From NCBI GenBank assembly GCA_902362375.1, contig CABIVS010000005.1, forward strand, positions 437,278 to 501,277: a stretch of 64,000 nt of DNA. The letters run 5' to 3'. Source of the stretch: Bacteroidaceae bacterium (GTDB taxonomy: Bacteria; Bacteroidota; Bacteroidia; Bacteroidales; Bacteroidaceae). A model generated the notes under the pieces. That model worked only from the letters and a program-made list of their open reading frames with translations. It made no database searches and was not told where the DNA came from. The translations under genes and the position numbers were made by a program. Below, one piece after another: positions 36,975 to 45,732 of this stretch; positions within the stretch are counted from its first letter, which is position 1; every line of letters starts with the position of its first letter.

Positions 36975-37877
36975 ATGAAAGGAATCGTTTTTGACATACA
37001 GAGATTTGCACTGCATGATGGGCCGGGAGTACGGACGGTTGTCTTTTTGAAAGGATGTATTTTCCGTTGTGCCTGGTGTTGCAATCCCGAGTCACAGATA
37101 AAAGCCCCTCAACTCTCTTATAATGCGGATAAGTGTACTAATTGCAAGGAATGTATTCCCGTTTGCGATCAGAAAGTGTTCAGTTCGTTCTTCTGGAAAC
37201 TGAACGTGGATTTCGACCGTTGTACGGCTTGTGGCAAATGTATCGAAGTCTGTAGTTCCCAAGCGCTAAAGATCTATGGGAAAGAGTGGGAAAGCTCGGA
37301 TATAATGGCCGAGGTCATAAAAGATCTCCCCTACTACAAGAATTCATCCGGTGGGGTTACATTTTCGGGAGGAGATCCTTTGTTTCAGTTCGACTTTTTG
37401 GTAGATCTGCTTCAAAAAGCGAAAAAGGCCGGAATAAATACCTGTATCGAGTCGGAGGGCAATGGTACTGTTGTTCAATTTGAAAAACTGCTACCTCTGG
37501 TAGATCATTTCTACTACGATTACAAGATTACGGATCCTGCCGATCATCTGAAATACATAAAACAAGGGAATAAGACACTGATGGAAAATCTTCATTTCTT
37601 ATGTACCCATGGAGCAGACATTATTTTACGTTGCATCATCGTGCCGGGTATTAATGACAATGCCGATCATTTTAAAGCCATTGCCACCCTAGGTAAGAAA
37701 TATAAGTCGATACGAAGGATAGAGGTATTCGGCTATCACGACTTCGGTGCATTCAAATATAAACAACTGGGTATGCCTTACTCTCTGAAACATCTCCCGG
37801 CAACCAAACCGGAACAGGTGGATAAATGGATACATGAAATAAAAAGATATGGATATAACAACATCGTAAAAGGTTAA
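36975..37877 (+). CDS. Radical SAM glycyl radical enzyme activase
   Basis: A 300-residue cytoplasmic enzyme that installs the glycyl radical on its partner using S-adenosylmethionine. The CX3CX2C cluster motif is Cys28, Cys32, Cys35 (GCIFRCAWC). Two ferredoxin-like clusters follow: Cys54/57/60/64 and Cys83/86/89/93. This insert is found in activases of dehydratase- and decarboxylase-type glycyl radical enzymes and is absent from PFL-activase. The GGVTFSGGDPLFQ motif binds SAM, and IILRCIIVPGINDN is the conserved late strand. There is no export signal. The gene starts 14 bp after GH10 copy A and stops 6 bp before the glycyl radical enzyme gene, an arrangement standard for such pairs. Confidence 0.96.
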   Translation: MKGIVFDIQRFALHDGPGVRTVVFLKGCIFRCAWCCNPESQIKAPQLSYNADKCTNCKECIPVCDQKVFSSFFWKLNVDFDRCTACGKCIEVCSSQALKIYGKEWESSDIMAEVIKDLPYYKNSSGGVTFSGGDPLFQFDFLVDLLQKAKKAGINTCIESEGNGTVVQFEKLLPLVDHFYYDYKITDPADHLKYIKQGNKTLMENLHFLCTHGADIILRCIIVPGINDNADHFKAIATLGKKYKSIRRIEVFGYHDFGAFKYKQLGMPYSLKHLPATKPEQVDKWIHEIKRYGYNNIVKG

Positions 37878-37883
37878 GATAAA

Positions 37884-40265
37884 ATGGAAGCAAAGAATTA
37901 CAACCGAAGAGATTTCTTGAAAGTCTTAGGGAAAGGAGTAGTGGTATCTATCGTTTTACCCTCTTTATGGGCAGAACATATCAATGCCAGCAGCTTTTTT
38001 GGTCATCAAATGAGAAACGGTTTTGATGACGACATTAACCAGTTAGTCACTCACCTAAACACATTTACAGCAAAACATAAGGAGTTTTATGCTACTCAAC
38101 CCATGAGATGCGAAGTCGAATGTATGAAGGTGCAATATCCGCTTATGTTCTGTGAGATTGAAGAGAAGGATCTCTTTGTCGGCAGAGCCAAATATCAGGG
38201 CATAGCACTTTCTCCCCAAGCCTTCGAAGCTGGCGGGTATTGTGCAGATTTCCAAGCGCTGGAAAAAATAAAGAAAGACGAACGGTTGACGGCAAAGAAT
38301 AAGAAGATAGTACAGTCACTCATTGATTACTGGAAAAAAGAAAACGGACAGGCCCAAACACGTGCCGCTTTCCCCCAACAGATGAATCAGATTCTCTATA
38401 CGGATGGATGGAAAGAAGAACCTATTGCAGCAGCTCCCCTTTACCGCATGTCGGGAACACAGTGCGACTATGATAAATTGTGTCGCCTGGGAATAGACGG
38501 ATTGCGCAAAGAAATAGAAACAAGCCGGAAAGCAGTGGGAGCAGCAGCCACCCAAGAACAGCTTGCTTTCTGGGATGCCTCGGAACAATCTTTAGACCTA
38601 TTTGCGGAAGTAGCCCTGTGGTATGCCGATAAAGCTGCCATAGCACAAAAAACAGCTTCCGGAAACAGAAAAAAGCAACTGATACAATTAGAAGAAACGC
38701 TACGAAAAATTACTACCCGAAAGCCGGAATCACTCCACGAGGGCATACAGCTTGTCTTCCTTTGGGCAGTTCTTAGCGGGAGCATCAATTACGGTCGGAT
38801 GGATGAGTATCTGGGAGACCTTTACGTGAAAGAGATCGATGAAAAAAGAATGACCGAGGAAGATGCCATCGAGATGCTCTCCAGCCTATGGTTAATGATC
38901 GACAGCCGAGGTACAACGTGGGATGCCCGTGTGATTGTAGGAGGAAAAGGACGTCGTAACGAGTCAAATGCCAATCGGTTTGCCCTGACAGCTATGGAGA
39001 CCACCAAACGAGTAAGAGGCATCACCCCACAGTTTACATTGCGCTTCTATAAAGGGCAGGACCCTATTCTTTACCAAACAGCACTGGATGTTATCGGAAC
39101 AGGCAATCCTTACCCCATGCTCTATAATGACGATGTGAATATCCCTGCGGTGATGAATGCCTTTAAAGTGCCCTATGAGGAAGCGATAAACTATCTTCCT
39201 TTCGGATGTGGAGAATATATATTGTATCATCGCAGCGTAGGTACGCCCAGCGGTGTGATAAATCTTGCACAGGTATTGAATATAACCTTGCATAAAGGGT
39301 TGAATTCTGTCTCTAAGAGACAGGAAGGCATTGCACCGGAGGAATATACGGAATTCAGCACTTTCGAAGAACTATTATCCTGCTACAAGAAGAATGTGGA
39401 GCACTATGTCACCCAACTGGCTTTCCATGAGAAACTGGAATACGATGTTATCGGTGGACAGGCACCTTTCTGTTATTTAAGCCTGCTTTTCGATGATTGC
39501 ATAAAGAGAGGGAAACCTATCTTTACCGGTGGAATACACCATTTGGGAGGTACCCTGGAAGCATACGGAAATACCAATACGGCTGATAGCCTGACAGCTA
39601 TTAAAAAGCTGGTTTATGAGGATAAAAAAATGAGCTTGCAACAACTGGTGAAAATATTGGATGCCGATTTTGAAGGGTTCGACCGGGAAAGAAGAATGAT
39701 GCTCAATGCCCCTAAATACGGAAATGACGATGATTATGCAGATAAGATCAGGGTGGAAATAGATGCACATCTTTGCAACTATACCCGCAACATGGGCCCC
39801 AAAGCGGGACTTGACTCCTATCTTATCGTTATCATCAATAACAATGCAAACGTAACAATGGGTGAAAACACACCGGCGACAGCCGATGGAAGAAAAGCCT
39901 TTACCTTCCTGGCAAATGCAAACGCCGCTACCGGAGGAGCCGACAAGAATGGTATCACGGCCTATCTGAACTCGATTGTTAAGCCTGATGTAACCATCCA
40001 TGCAGGGGCTGTGCAAAACATGGCATTCTCAAAGGAGACTTTCAACAAGTATCGTCCTAAAACCGAAGCGCTACTCGCTACTTATTTTGAAAAGGGAGGT
40101 GCACAAGCGATGATTAATTGTCTGGGCAGAGGTGACTTGGAGGCAGCAATGAAGAATCCGGAGAACTATCAGAACCTGATTGTTCGGGTGGGAGGTTTTT
40201 CGGCCAGATTTGTCGAACTCCCCATAAGCACACAAAGAGAAATTTTAAGCCGGACATTATATTGA
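37884..40265 (+). CDS. Glycyl radical enzyme with an apparent Tat export signal
   Basis: A 793-residue PFL-like glycyl radical enzyme. The radical site is Gly771 in RVGGFSARF near the C-terminus, and the active-site Cys442 sits in FGCGEY, a C-x-E arrangement like the GCVE of dehydratase and lyase members rather than the CC of pyruvate formate-lyase. The N-terminus is exceptional: NRRDFLKVLGKG (Arg8, Arg9) is a full twin-arginine motif, followed by VVVSIVLPSLWA and a possible cut after INA. Known family members are cytoplasmic. ATG 37884 is 6 bp after the activase stop. An internal ATG (38010) would give a cytoplasmic protein but has no visible ribosome site. Substrate unknown; the PUL context suggests a sugar or uronide. 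The stop overlaps the start of the next gene. Confidence 0.9.
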   Translation: MEAKNYNRRDFLKVLGKGVVVSIVLPSLWAEHINASSFFGHQMRNGFDDDINQLVTHLNTFTAKHKEFYATQPMRCEVECMKVQYPLMFCEIEEKDLFVGRAKYQGIALSPQAFEAGGYCADFQALEKIKKDERLTAKNKKIVQSLIDYWKKENGQAQTRAAFPQQMNQILYTDGWKEEPIAAAPLYRMSGTQCDYDKLCRLGIDGLRKEIETSRKAVGAAATQEQLAFWDASEQSLDLFAEVALWYADKAAIAQKTASGNRKKQLIQLEETLRKITTRKPESLHEGIQLVFLWAVLSGSINYGRMDEYLGDLYVKEIDEKRMTEEDAIEMLSSLWLMIDSRGTTWDARVIVGGKGRRNESNANRFALTAMETTKRVRGITPQFTLRFYKGQDPILYQTALDVIGTGNPYPMLYNDDVNIPAVMNAFKVPYEEAINYLPFGCGEYILYHRSVGTPSGVINLAQVLNITLHKGLNSVSKRQEGIAPEEYTEFSTFEELLSCYKKNVEHYVTQLAFHEKLEYDVIGGQAPFCYLSLLFDDCIKRGKPIFTGGIHHLGGTLEAYGNTNTADSLTAIKKLVYEDKKMSLQQLVKILDADFEGFDRERRMMLNAPKYGNDDDYADKIRVEIDAHLCNYTRNMGPKAGLDSYLIVIINNNANVTMGENTPATADGRKAFTFLANANAATGGADKNGITAYLNSIVKPDVTIHAGAVQNMAFSKETFNKYRPKTEALLATYFEKGGAQAMINCLGRGDLEAAMKNPENYQNLIVRVGGFSARFVELPISTQREILSRTLY

Positions 40266-41164
40266 CTACAATAACCAAACAAAAAGCATTCGCTTCGCTC
40301 GGCATCTGTATAGCTATCCTTATATGGAGCTATTCTTTTGTATGGTATAACGAGGCTTTCATGGCTTACAGTCCCTTGACAATTGTAACCATGAGAATCA
40401 TAACAGTTGTCCTATTTATGGGGATCATCTATCTGATACAGCGACCTGCAATGCATTTCTGCAAGAAGGATTATAAGTACCTGGTGTTAATCTCTTTATT
40501 TGAGCCTTGTCTCTATTTTGTGGGTGAGAGTTATGCTTTGCAGGAGATGTCGGCGACAACCGTTTCACTCCTGCAGAATATATTCCCGTTTTTCCTGCCG
40601 GGCATCATCTTATTATCCAGAGTGGAGAAGATTAAACCTGTTATGATTGTCGGTTTTATCATCTCACTGGCAGGAGTTTATTTGCTATCGTATAGCAGGT
40701 TACCGGTGTGGGATGTCACACCGAAAGGAATGATATACCTATTGTTGTGTACAGGATCAATTTTGTGCTATCCCATTCTGATAAAAAAGTTGTCAGCCAG
40801 GTATCCTGTAAGGCATATCATGTTTGTCCAATATACAATAGGAGCTATATTTCTGCTGCCTGTGTGCTTACTTAACATCCGGCAGGACGAAGTCCTCTCA
40901 TTGATGAGATTGGAACAAATCATTTCCATTATAAAATTATCGGTCTTCGCCTCCCTGATTGCCTGTCTGTTTTATCTGAATGCCATCAGACGATTGGGAG
41001 TATTAGTTACTGTTTTGTGGATGAATATCATTCCTTTAATCACATTCACAATAGAAAGTTGTAAGTTGAAATTAGGTCTGGACCTAATTTCATTTCTAGG
41101 AATAATAATGATTTTAATAGGCATTCTGTCAAATCAGAACCATGTTAATACGGAAATGAAGTGA
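40262..41164 (+). CDS. EamA-family (DMT) inner-membrane transporter
   Basis: A 300-residue polytopic protein with about ten membrane helices in two EamA repeats. Motifs include AILIWSYSFVWYNEAFMAYSPLTIVTMRI at the start, ALQEMSATTVSLLQNIFPFFLP, and in the second half SILCYPILIKKLSARYPV and RRLGVLVTVLWMNIIPLITF. DMT proteins move small metabolites, often outward. I accept the TTG start at 40262, whose bases overlap the TGA of the glycyl radical enzyme gene. The first ATG (Met34) would remove the first helix. The tight coupling suggests that it carries the substrate or product of the radical enzyme. It ends 37 bp before GH10 copy B. Confidence 0.88.
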   Translation: MTTITKQKAFASLGICIAILIWSYSFVWYNEAFMAYSPLTIVTMRIITVVLFMGIIYLIQRPAMHFCKKDYKYLVLISLFEPCLYFVGESYALQEMSATTVSLLQNIFPFFLPGIILLSRVEKIKPVMIVGFIISLAGVYLLSYSRLPVWDVTPKGMIYLLLCTGSILCYPILIKKLSARYPVRHIMFVQYTIGAIFLLPVCLLNIRQDEVLSLMRLEQIISIIKLSVFASLIACLFYLNAIRRLGVLVTVLWMNIIPLITFTIESCKLKLGLDLISFLGIIMILIGILSNQNHVNTEMK

Positions 41165-41201
41165 TAAAATGTCTTTTTATTAACATTCAAAATATGTATA
41201 T

Positions 41202-42983
41202 ATGAAACTATCGATTGTAAAATGTTTATTTGCTACGCTACTCATAGCGTGTACAATCTCCTTAAAAGCACAGATACCGGAAGGTATACCCTTGTTATCC
41301 GGTAAAGTCAATGCACTAAAGTATTCCTCCGAAAGCAAACCGTCCGCCACTGTGAAACAGGTAGCCATCAAAGGACAACCATTCGCCCAAGCCTTACAAA
41401 TCAATTCGTCCGGTGGTGCAGGTTCCGGAGGACTGTATGGTAACCTCAACAAAAAACTTCGCAAAGGTGATGTACTGTGGATATCCTTCAGTGCCCGCAG
41501 CTTGCAAAGCAAACGGGAAACAGGCGAAAGTTTTATAGAACTCCGTGTCGAACAATTGGTTAATGGCAAATACGTATGGCCTCCGTACTTGGAAAGAGGT
41601 ATTTCCTTTGGTAATGAGTGGACCGAAACCAGCATTCCTTTCGAACTCGAAAAAGACGTCGCTCCCGAAGATATCCGGGTAGTCATACGATTCGACCACT
41701 ATCCGCAACAATTCGAACTCGGTCCCGTAACATTTATCAATTGCGGGCAGAATGTATCCCTTGCTGACCTTCCCCGCACCGTAGTGAGGTATGAAGGCGA
41801 CCAGCCCGATGCCCCTTGGCGTGCGGAAGCTGAAGAAAGAATCGAAAAACATCGCAAGGGCGACCTCACCATCAAAGTAACTGATGCTGACGGAAAGCCC
41901 ATCCCTGATGCTACAGTAACGGCCAACCTGGAACGTATCGCTTTTAACTGGGGCACAGCCACTAGTTCTGAAAGGCTGCTTGATACAAAAAGCGCTGACT
42001 CGCAAATCTACCGCGACACCCTATCACGCTACTTTAATCAGGCTGTATTCGAAAATGAGATGAAATGGAAGGTATGGTGTCACCAGTCCGAAGCCCAGAA
42101 AGGCTTTCGCACACTTGAAGCCTTGCGATGGCTGCGCAACCACAACTTCTCCGTTCGCGGGCATGTTATGGTATGGCCGTCATGGCAACATTCCCCTCAG
42201 TTTCTTCGGGAACTGGCCGACAATCCCGACTCGTTGCGACAAACCATTTACAACAATATAAAAGACCAGACAAACATAATGTATGGGCAATTCAACGAAT
42301 GGGACGTCATCAACGAACCCTATGCCCACCACGATGTGATCGATATACTGGGAAAGCATGAAATGGTAGAATGGTTTAAACTGGCCCGTAAAGGAGAACC
42401 CCACGCTCGGTTGTTCCTGAACGACTACACCATGTTTCACAGTGAGGAAGCCAGCAACTCCTTCTTTGAAACAGCCCGTTACCTCGTCAACGAAGGTGCT
42501 CCTATCAACGGTATAGGCGAACAAGCCCATATTGGCGGAACCCCACCGGGTATTCCCCTTATACTGAAAAGGCTTGATAAATTCGCTACTCTCGGCCTGC
42601 CACTCATTATCACCGAATTCGACATCAACAGCAATGACGACGACTTCAAAGCTCGCTACCTGGGCGATTTCGTCACAGCCGTCTTTAGCCATCCTTCCAC
42701 CACCGGCTTACTGCAATGGGGCTTTTGGGAAGGCCAGCATTGGTTTCCTGTAGCTGCGCTTTGGAATAAAGACTGGAGTATTCGTCCGCATGGCAAAGTC
42801 TTCACCGACCTGGTGACTAAGAAATGGCATACTAATTATACCGGAACCACTTCCAAGACAGGCGAATGCAAAGTGAGAGGATTCTGCGGAAAGTACCGGA
42901 TTACAGTCACCTATCAAGGAAACACAGTTACCAAAGATGTACAGCTCGATACTAACGGTACTGCAATTACAATCATTCCATAA
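41202..42983 (+). CDS. GH10 endo-beta-1,4-xylanase-like enzyme, copy B
   Basis: A 593-residue exported paralogue of copy A with the same domain order: signal peptide (to LKAQ), CBM4/9-like jelly roll, short beta linker (DLTIKVTDADGKPIPDATVTAN), GH10 barrel, small C-terminal beta domain. The catalytic pair is Glu372 (EWDVINEP) and Glu472 (LIITEFDINS). Long identical strings are shared with copy A (SLQSKRETGESF, EMKWK, RGHVMVWPSW, GIGEQAHIGGTPPGIP, NKDWSIRP). In copy B the acid/base Glu is followed by Pro-Tyr-Ala instead of Ala-Thr-Leu, so the subsites may differ. It lies just after the transporter gene and 34 bp before GH3. Confidence 0.93.
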   Translation: MKLSIVKCLFATLLIACTISLKAQIPEGIPLLSGKVNALKYSSESKPSATVKQVAIKGQPFAQALQINSSGGAGSGGLYGNLNKKLRKGDVLWISFSARSLQSKRETGESFIELRVEQLVNGKYVWPPYLERGISFGNEWTETSIPFELEKDVAPEDIRVVIRFDHYPQQFELGPVTFINCGQNVSLADLPRTVVRYEGDQPDAPWRAEAEERIEKHRKGDLTIKVTDADGKPIPDATVTANLERIAFNWGTATSSERLLDTKSADSQIYRDTLSRYFNQAVFENEMKWKVWCHQSEAQKGFRTLEALRWLRNHNFSVRGHVMVWPSWQHSPQFLRELADNPDSLRQTIYNNIKDQTNIMYGQFNEWDVINEPYAHHDVIDILGKHEMVEWFKLARKGEPHARLFLNDYTMFHSEEASNSFFETARYLVNEGAPINGIGEQAHIGGTPPGIPLILKRLDKFATLGLPLIITEFDINSNDDDFKARYLGDFVTAVFSHPSTTGLLQWGFWEGQHWFPVAALWNKDWSIRPHGKVFTDLVTKKWHTNYTGTTSKTGECKVRGFCGKYRITVTYQGNTVTKDVQLDTNGTAITIIP

Positions 42984-43017
42984 TACTATTTACTTTATTT
43001 TAAACGATATATCTACC

Positions 43018-45597
43018 ATGAAACATCTTTATCTTTCAATCCTGCTCCTACTGTCACTAGCCGCCTGCACCCCGCAGCCTCCACAATACGACTTCCAGGA
43101 TCCAGACAAACCCATTGAAGCCCGTGTAGAGAACTTACTTTCCCTTCTCACACTCGAAGAAAAAGTAGGCCAAATGATGCATGAAGCTCCGGCTATCGAC
43201 CGTCTTGGCATCCCGTCATATAACTGGTGGAATGAGTGCCTGCACGGTGTTGCCCGCTCCGGACAGGCCACCGTCTTCCCTCAAGCCATAGGCATGGCTG
43301 CCACTTTCGACAACGAACTGATATTCAACATCGCAACCGCCATATCCGACGAAGCCCGGGCGAAACACCATGACTTCAAAAAGCGTGGCTGGCACGATTA
43401 CTATCAGGGACTTACTTACTGGACCCCCAACATCAACATCTTCCGCGACCCGCGTTGGGGCAGAGGAATGGAGACCTACGGCGAAGATCCTTTACTTACC
43501 GCCCGTATGGGAGTAGCCTTTATCAAAGGACTGCAAGGAGACGACCCCAATCACTTTAAACTCATCGCCACTCCCAAACATTACGTAGTACACAGCGGGC
43601 CCGAATATAACCGTCACTCCTTTGATGCTGTGGCAGATATGTACGACTTTTACATGACCTACCTGCCAGCTTTCGACAGAGCTATAAAAGAAGCCAATGC
43701 CCAATCGGTAATGTGCGCCTACAACCGTACAAACGGAGAAGTTTGCTGTGGAAGCGATGAACTGCTCAATATGATACTGCGACATGAACTGAAATTCAAC
43801 GGATATATCGTATCCGATTGCGGAGCCATATCAAACTTCTATAACGAACACGAGCATCATGTTGTAAACACTCCCGCCGAAGCCGCCGCAAAAGCCGTAC
43901 GGGCAGGAACAGATCTCAACTGCGGAGAAACTTACCATGCCCTGATTGATGCAGTTAAACAGGGATTGCTGAAAGACTGTGATATCGATGTATCTTTAGG
44001 CAGATTGCTAAAAGCACGATTCCAGCTGGGTATGTTCGACCCGGACGAGCGCGTGGCTTACTCCCGCATACCTCTGACCGTAGTTGAATGCAAAGAACAC
44101 GTGGAGTTGGCCCGTGAAGCCGCCCGCAAATCAATGGTTTTACTCAAAAATGACAAATCGATCCTTCCTCTATCGAAAGAAAAAAAACGGATAGCAGTTA
44201 TAGGTCCCAATGCTGACAATGTAGAAACACTGTATGCCAACTACAACGGATTCTCCAAGAATCCGGTTACCGCATTGCAAGGCATAAAGAACAAGCTACA
44301 AGATAGCGAAATCCTCTACGCCCAAGGTTGCAATCTAGCCAATGGACTTCCTTATCTGACTCCCATACCTACCGATTATCTGTTCACCGATGCATCCTGC
44401 ACCCAACACGGAGTAACCGGACACTACTTTGACAATGACACCTTAGCGGGCAATGCCGTACTAACCCGGAGAGACCCGAACATTGACTTTAACTGGTGGC
44501 ATGAAGCTCCATTGAAAGAATTGGATCCACACAATTTCAGTGTACGCTGGACCGGCTATCTAAAAGCGCCTGCTACCGGAGACTACTATCTGGGCTATCA
44601 CTCTGCTTACTTATCCATGTGGGTAGACAATCAGTTAATCGGTTCCACACATGATGTTCATCATCCAACAAAATCTTATAAAAAGCTTACTCTCGAAGCA
44701 GGCAAAGTATATGAATTGAAACTGGAATTAAAAAAACACCGGGGAATGGCATTTGAACGACTACTATGGCAACGACCGGATAACCATTTGCAAGAAGAAG
44801 CCATCGCCACAGCCACGCAATCGGATATGATCATTCTTTGCATGGGTTTATCCCCCTTGCTCGAAGGCGAAGAAATGAACGTTGATCTGGAAGGTTTTTA
44901 CAAAGGAGACCGCACCACACTAGATTTACCAGCTCCACAGCTTGCCCTGATGAAAGAATTGAAGAAACTGAATAAACCAATGGTACTTGTACTGATGAAT
45001 GGGAGTGCAGTATCCGTAAATTGGGAAAAAGAAAATATGAATGCCATACTGGAAGCTTGGTACCCCGGACAGGAAGGCGGAAATGCTATTGCAGACATTC
45101 TCTTTGGAGATTATACCCCCGGTGGAAAACTTCCGGTTACCTTCTATAAATCAGTGAATGATCTCCCGGATTTTGAAAACTATAGTATGAAAGGACATAC
45201 GTACCGTTATTTTGAAAAGGAAACTTTATGGAACTTCGGTTATGGGCTGAGCTATACCACTTTCCAATACAATGACTTGACTCTGATGGATGCCACACCG
45301 GGACAAATGAAAGTAAAGGTTAACGTAAGCAATACAGGAAAGATGGATGGAGACGATGTTGTTCAAGTCTATGTCCGGAAAGTATCACCGCGAACAGAAC
45401 ATCACCCTCGTTATACGCTTGCCGGATTTAAACGGATATCCCTCAAAAAAGAAAAAAGGAAGGAAGTCGTCTTAGCCTTGGATGATATGGCGTTTATGGA
45501 ACTGGACGATAACGGGCAGAAAGTCATAGGGAAAGGTAGCTATGAACTGTTTGTCGGGGCAGATAGTAAAGAGATTGTGAAATTTAAAATTGATTAG
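43018..45597 (+). CDS. GH3 beta-xylosidase/beta-glucosidase with PA14 insert (lipoprotein)
   Basis: An 859-residue lipoprotein (lipobox LAAC, Cys17). The start at 43018 is chosen because the signal peptide begins there; an upstream in-frame ATG overlaps the GH10 gene. The N-terminal barrel has YNWWNECLHGVARSG, KHYVVHSGPEYNRH, MCAYNRTNGEVCCGS and the nucleophile Asp267 in IVSDCGAISNF, a pattern common in GH3 beta-xylosidases. The alpha/beta sandwich (RKSMVLLKNDKSILPL) is interrupted by a PA14 domain (TGYLKAPATGDYYLGYHSAYLSMWVDNQLIG), and a fibronectin III-like domain ends the protein. It probably removes terminal xylose (or glucose) from the oligosaccharides made by the GH10 enzymes. Last gene of the PUL. 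Confidence 0.93.
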   Translation: MKHLYLSILLLLSLAACTPQPPQYDFQDPDKPIEARVENLLSLLTLEEKVGQMMHEAPAIDRLGIPSYNWWNECLHGVARSGQATVFPQAIGMAATFDNELIFNIATAISDEARAKHHDFKKRGWHDYYQGLTYWTPNINIFRDPRWGRGMETYGEDPLLTARMGVAFIKGLQGDDPNHFKLIATPKHYVVHSGPEYNRHSFDAVADMYDFYMTYLPAFDRAIKEANAQSVMCAYNRTNGEVCCGSDELLNMILRHELKFNGYIVSDCGAISNFYNEHEHHVVNTPAEAAAKAVRAGTDLNCGETYHALIDAVKQGLLKDCDIDVSLGRLLKARFQLGMFDPDERVAYSRIPLTVVECKEHVELAREAARKSMVLLKNDKSILPLSKEKKRIAVIGPNADNVETLYANYNGFSKNPVTALQGIKNKLQDSEILYAQGCNLANGLPYLTPIPTDYLFTDASCTQHGVTGHYFDNDTLAGNAVLTRRDPNIDFNWWHEAPLKELDPHNFSVRWTGYLKAPATGDYYLGYHSAYLSMWVDNQLIGSTHDVHHPTKSYKKLTLEAGKVYELKLELKKHRGMAFERLLWQRPDNHLQEEAIATATQSDMIILCMGLSPLLEGEEMNVDLEGFYKGDRTTLDLPAPQLALMKELKKLNKPMVLVLMNGSAVSVNWEKENMNAILEAWYPGQEGGNAIADILFGDYTPGGKLPVTFYKSVNDLPDFENYSMKGHTYRYFEKETLWNFGYGLSYTTFQYNDLTLMDATPGQMKVKVNVSNTGKMDGDDVVQVYVRKVSPRTEHHPRYTLAGFKRISLKKEKRKEVVLALDDMAFMELDDNGQKVIGKGSYELFVGADSKEIVKFKID

Positions 45598-45606
45598 CTG
45601 TTTGAA

Positions 45607-45654
45607 ACGCAACTATATACACAATCGTTGGTACGATAAAATATATAGTTGCGT
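45607..45654. terminator. Nested hairpin between convergent GH3 and HAD genes
   Basis: ACGCAACTATATA (45607-45619) pairs with TATATAGTTGCGT (45642-45654), and inside the loop ATCGT/ACGAT forms a second stem. There is no strong T-tract. Its position suggests a two-way terminator at the right PUL boundary. Confidence 0.5.
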
Positions 45655-45732
45655 ATTCATGAATATATTCCATATCGAAATAAACAAAAGTAGTCAAATA
45701 AACGATAACTATAAGATAGAAACAACCAGTAC

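Noticed and set aside
37884..40265. The glycyl radical enzyme as pyruvate formate-lyase
   Set aside because: It lacks the adjacent catalytic cysteines; the motif is GCGE, and the activase has the extra ferredoxin domain absent from PFL-activase.
42937..43017. N-terminal extension of the GH3 protein
   Set aside because: It overlaps the end of GH10 copy B, and the lipoprotein signal begins exactly at ATG 43018.
3695..45660. The PUL as an integrative element inserted at the tRNA gene
   Set aside because: I looked for a repeat of the tRNA 3' end (CCCAGGCTGGTCCA) near the right PUL boundary and found none, and no integrase gene is present.
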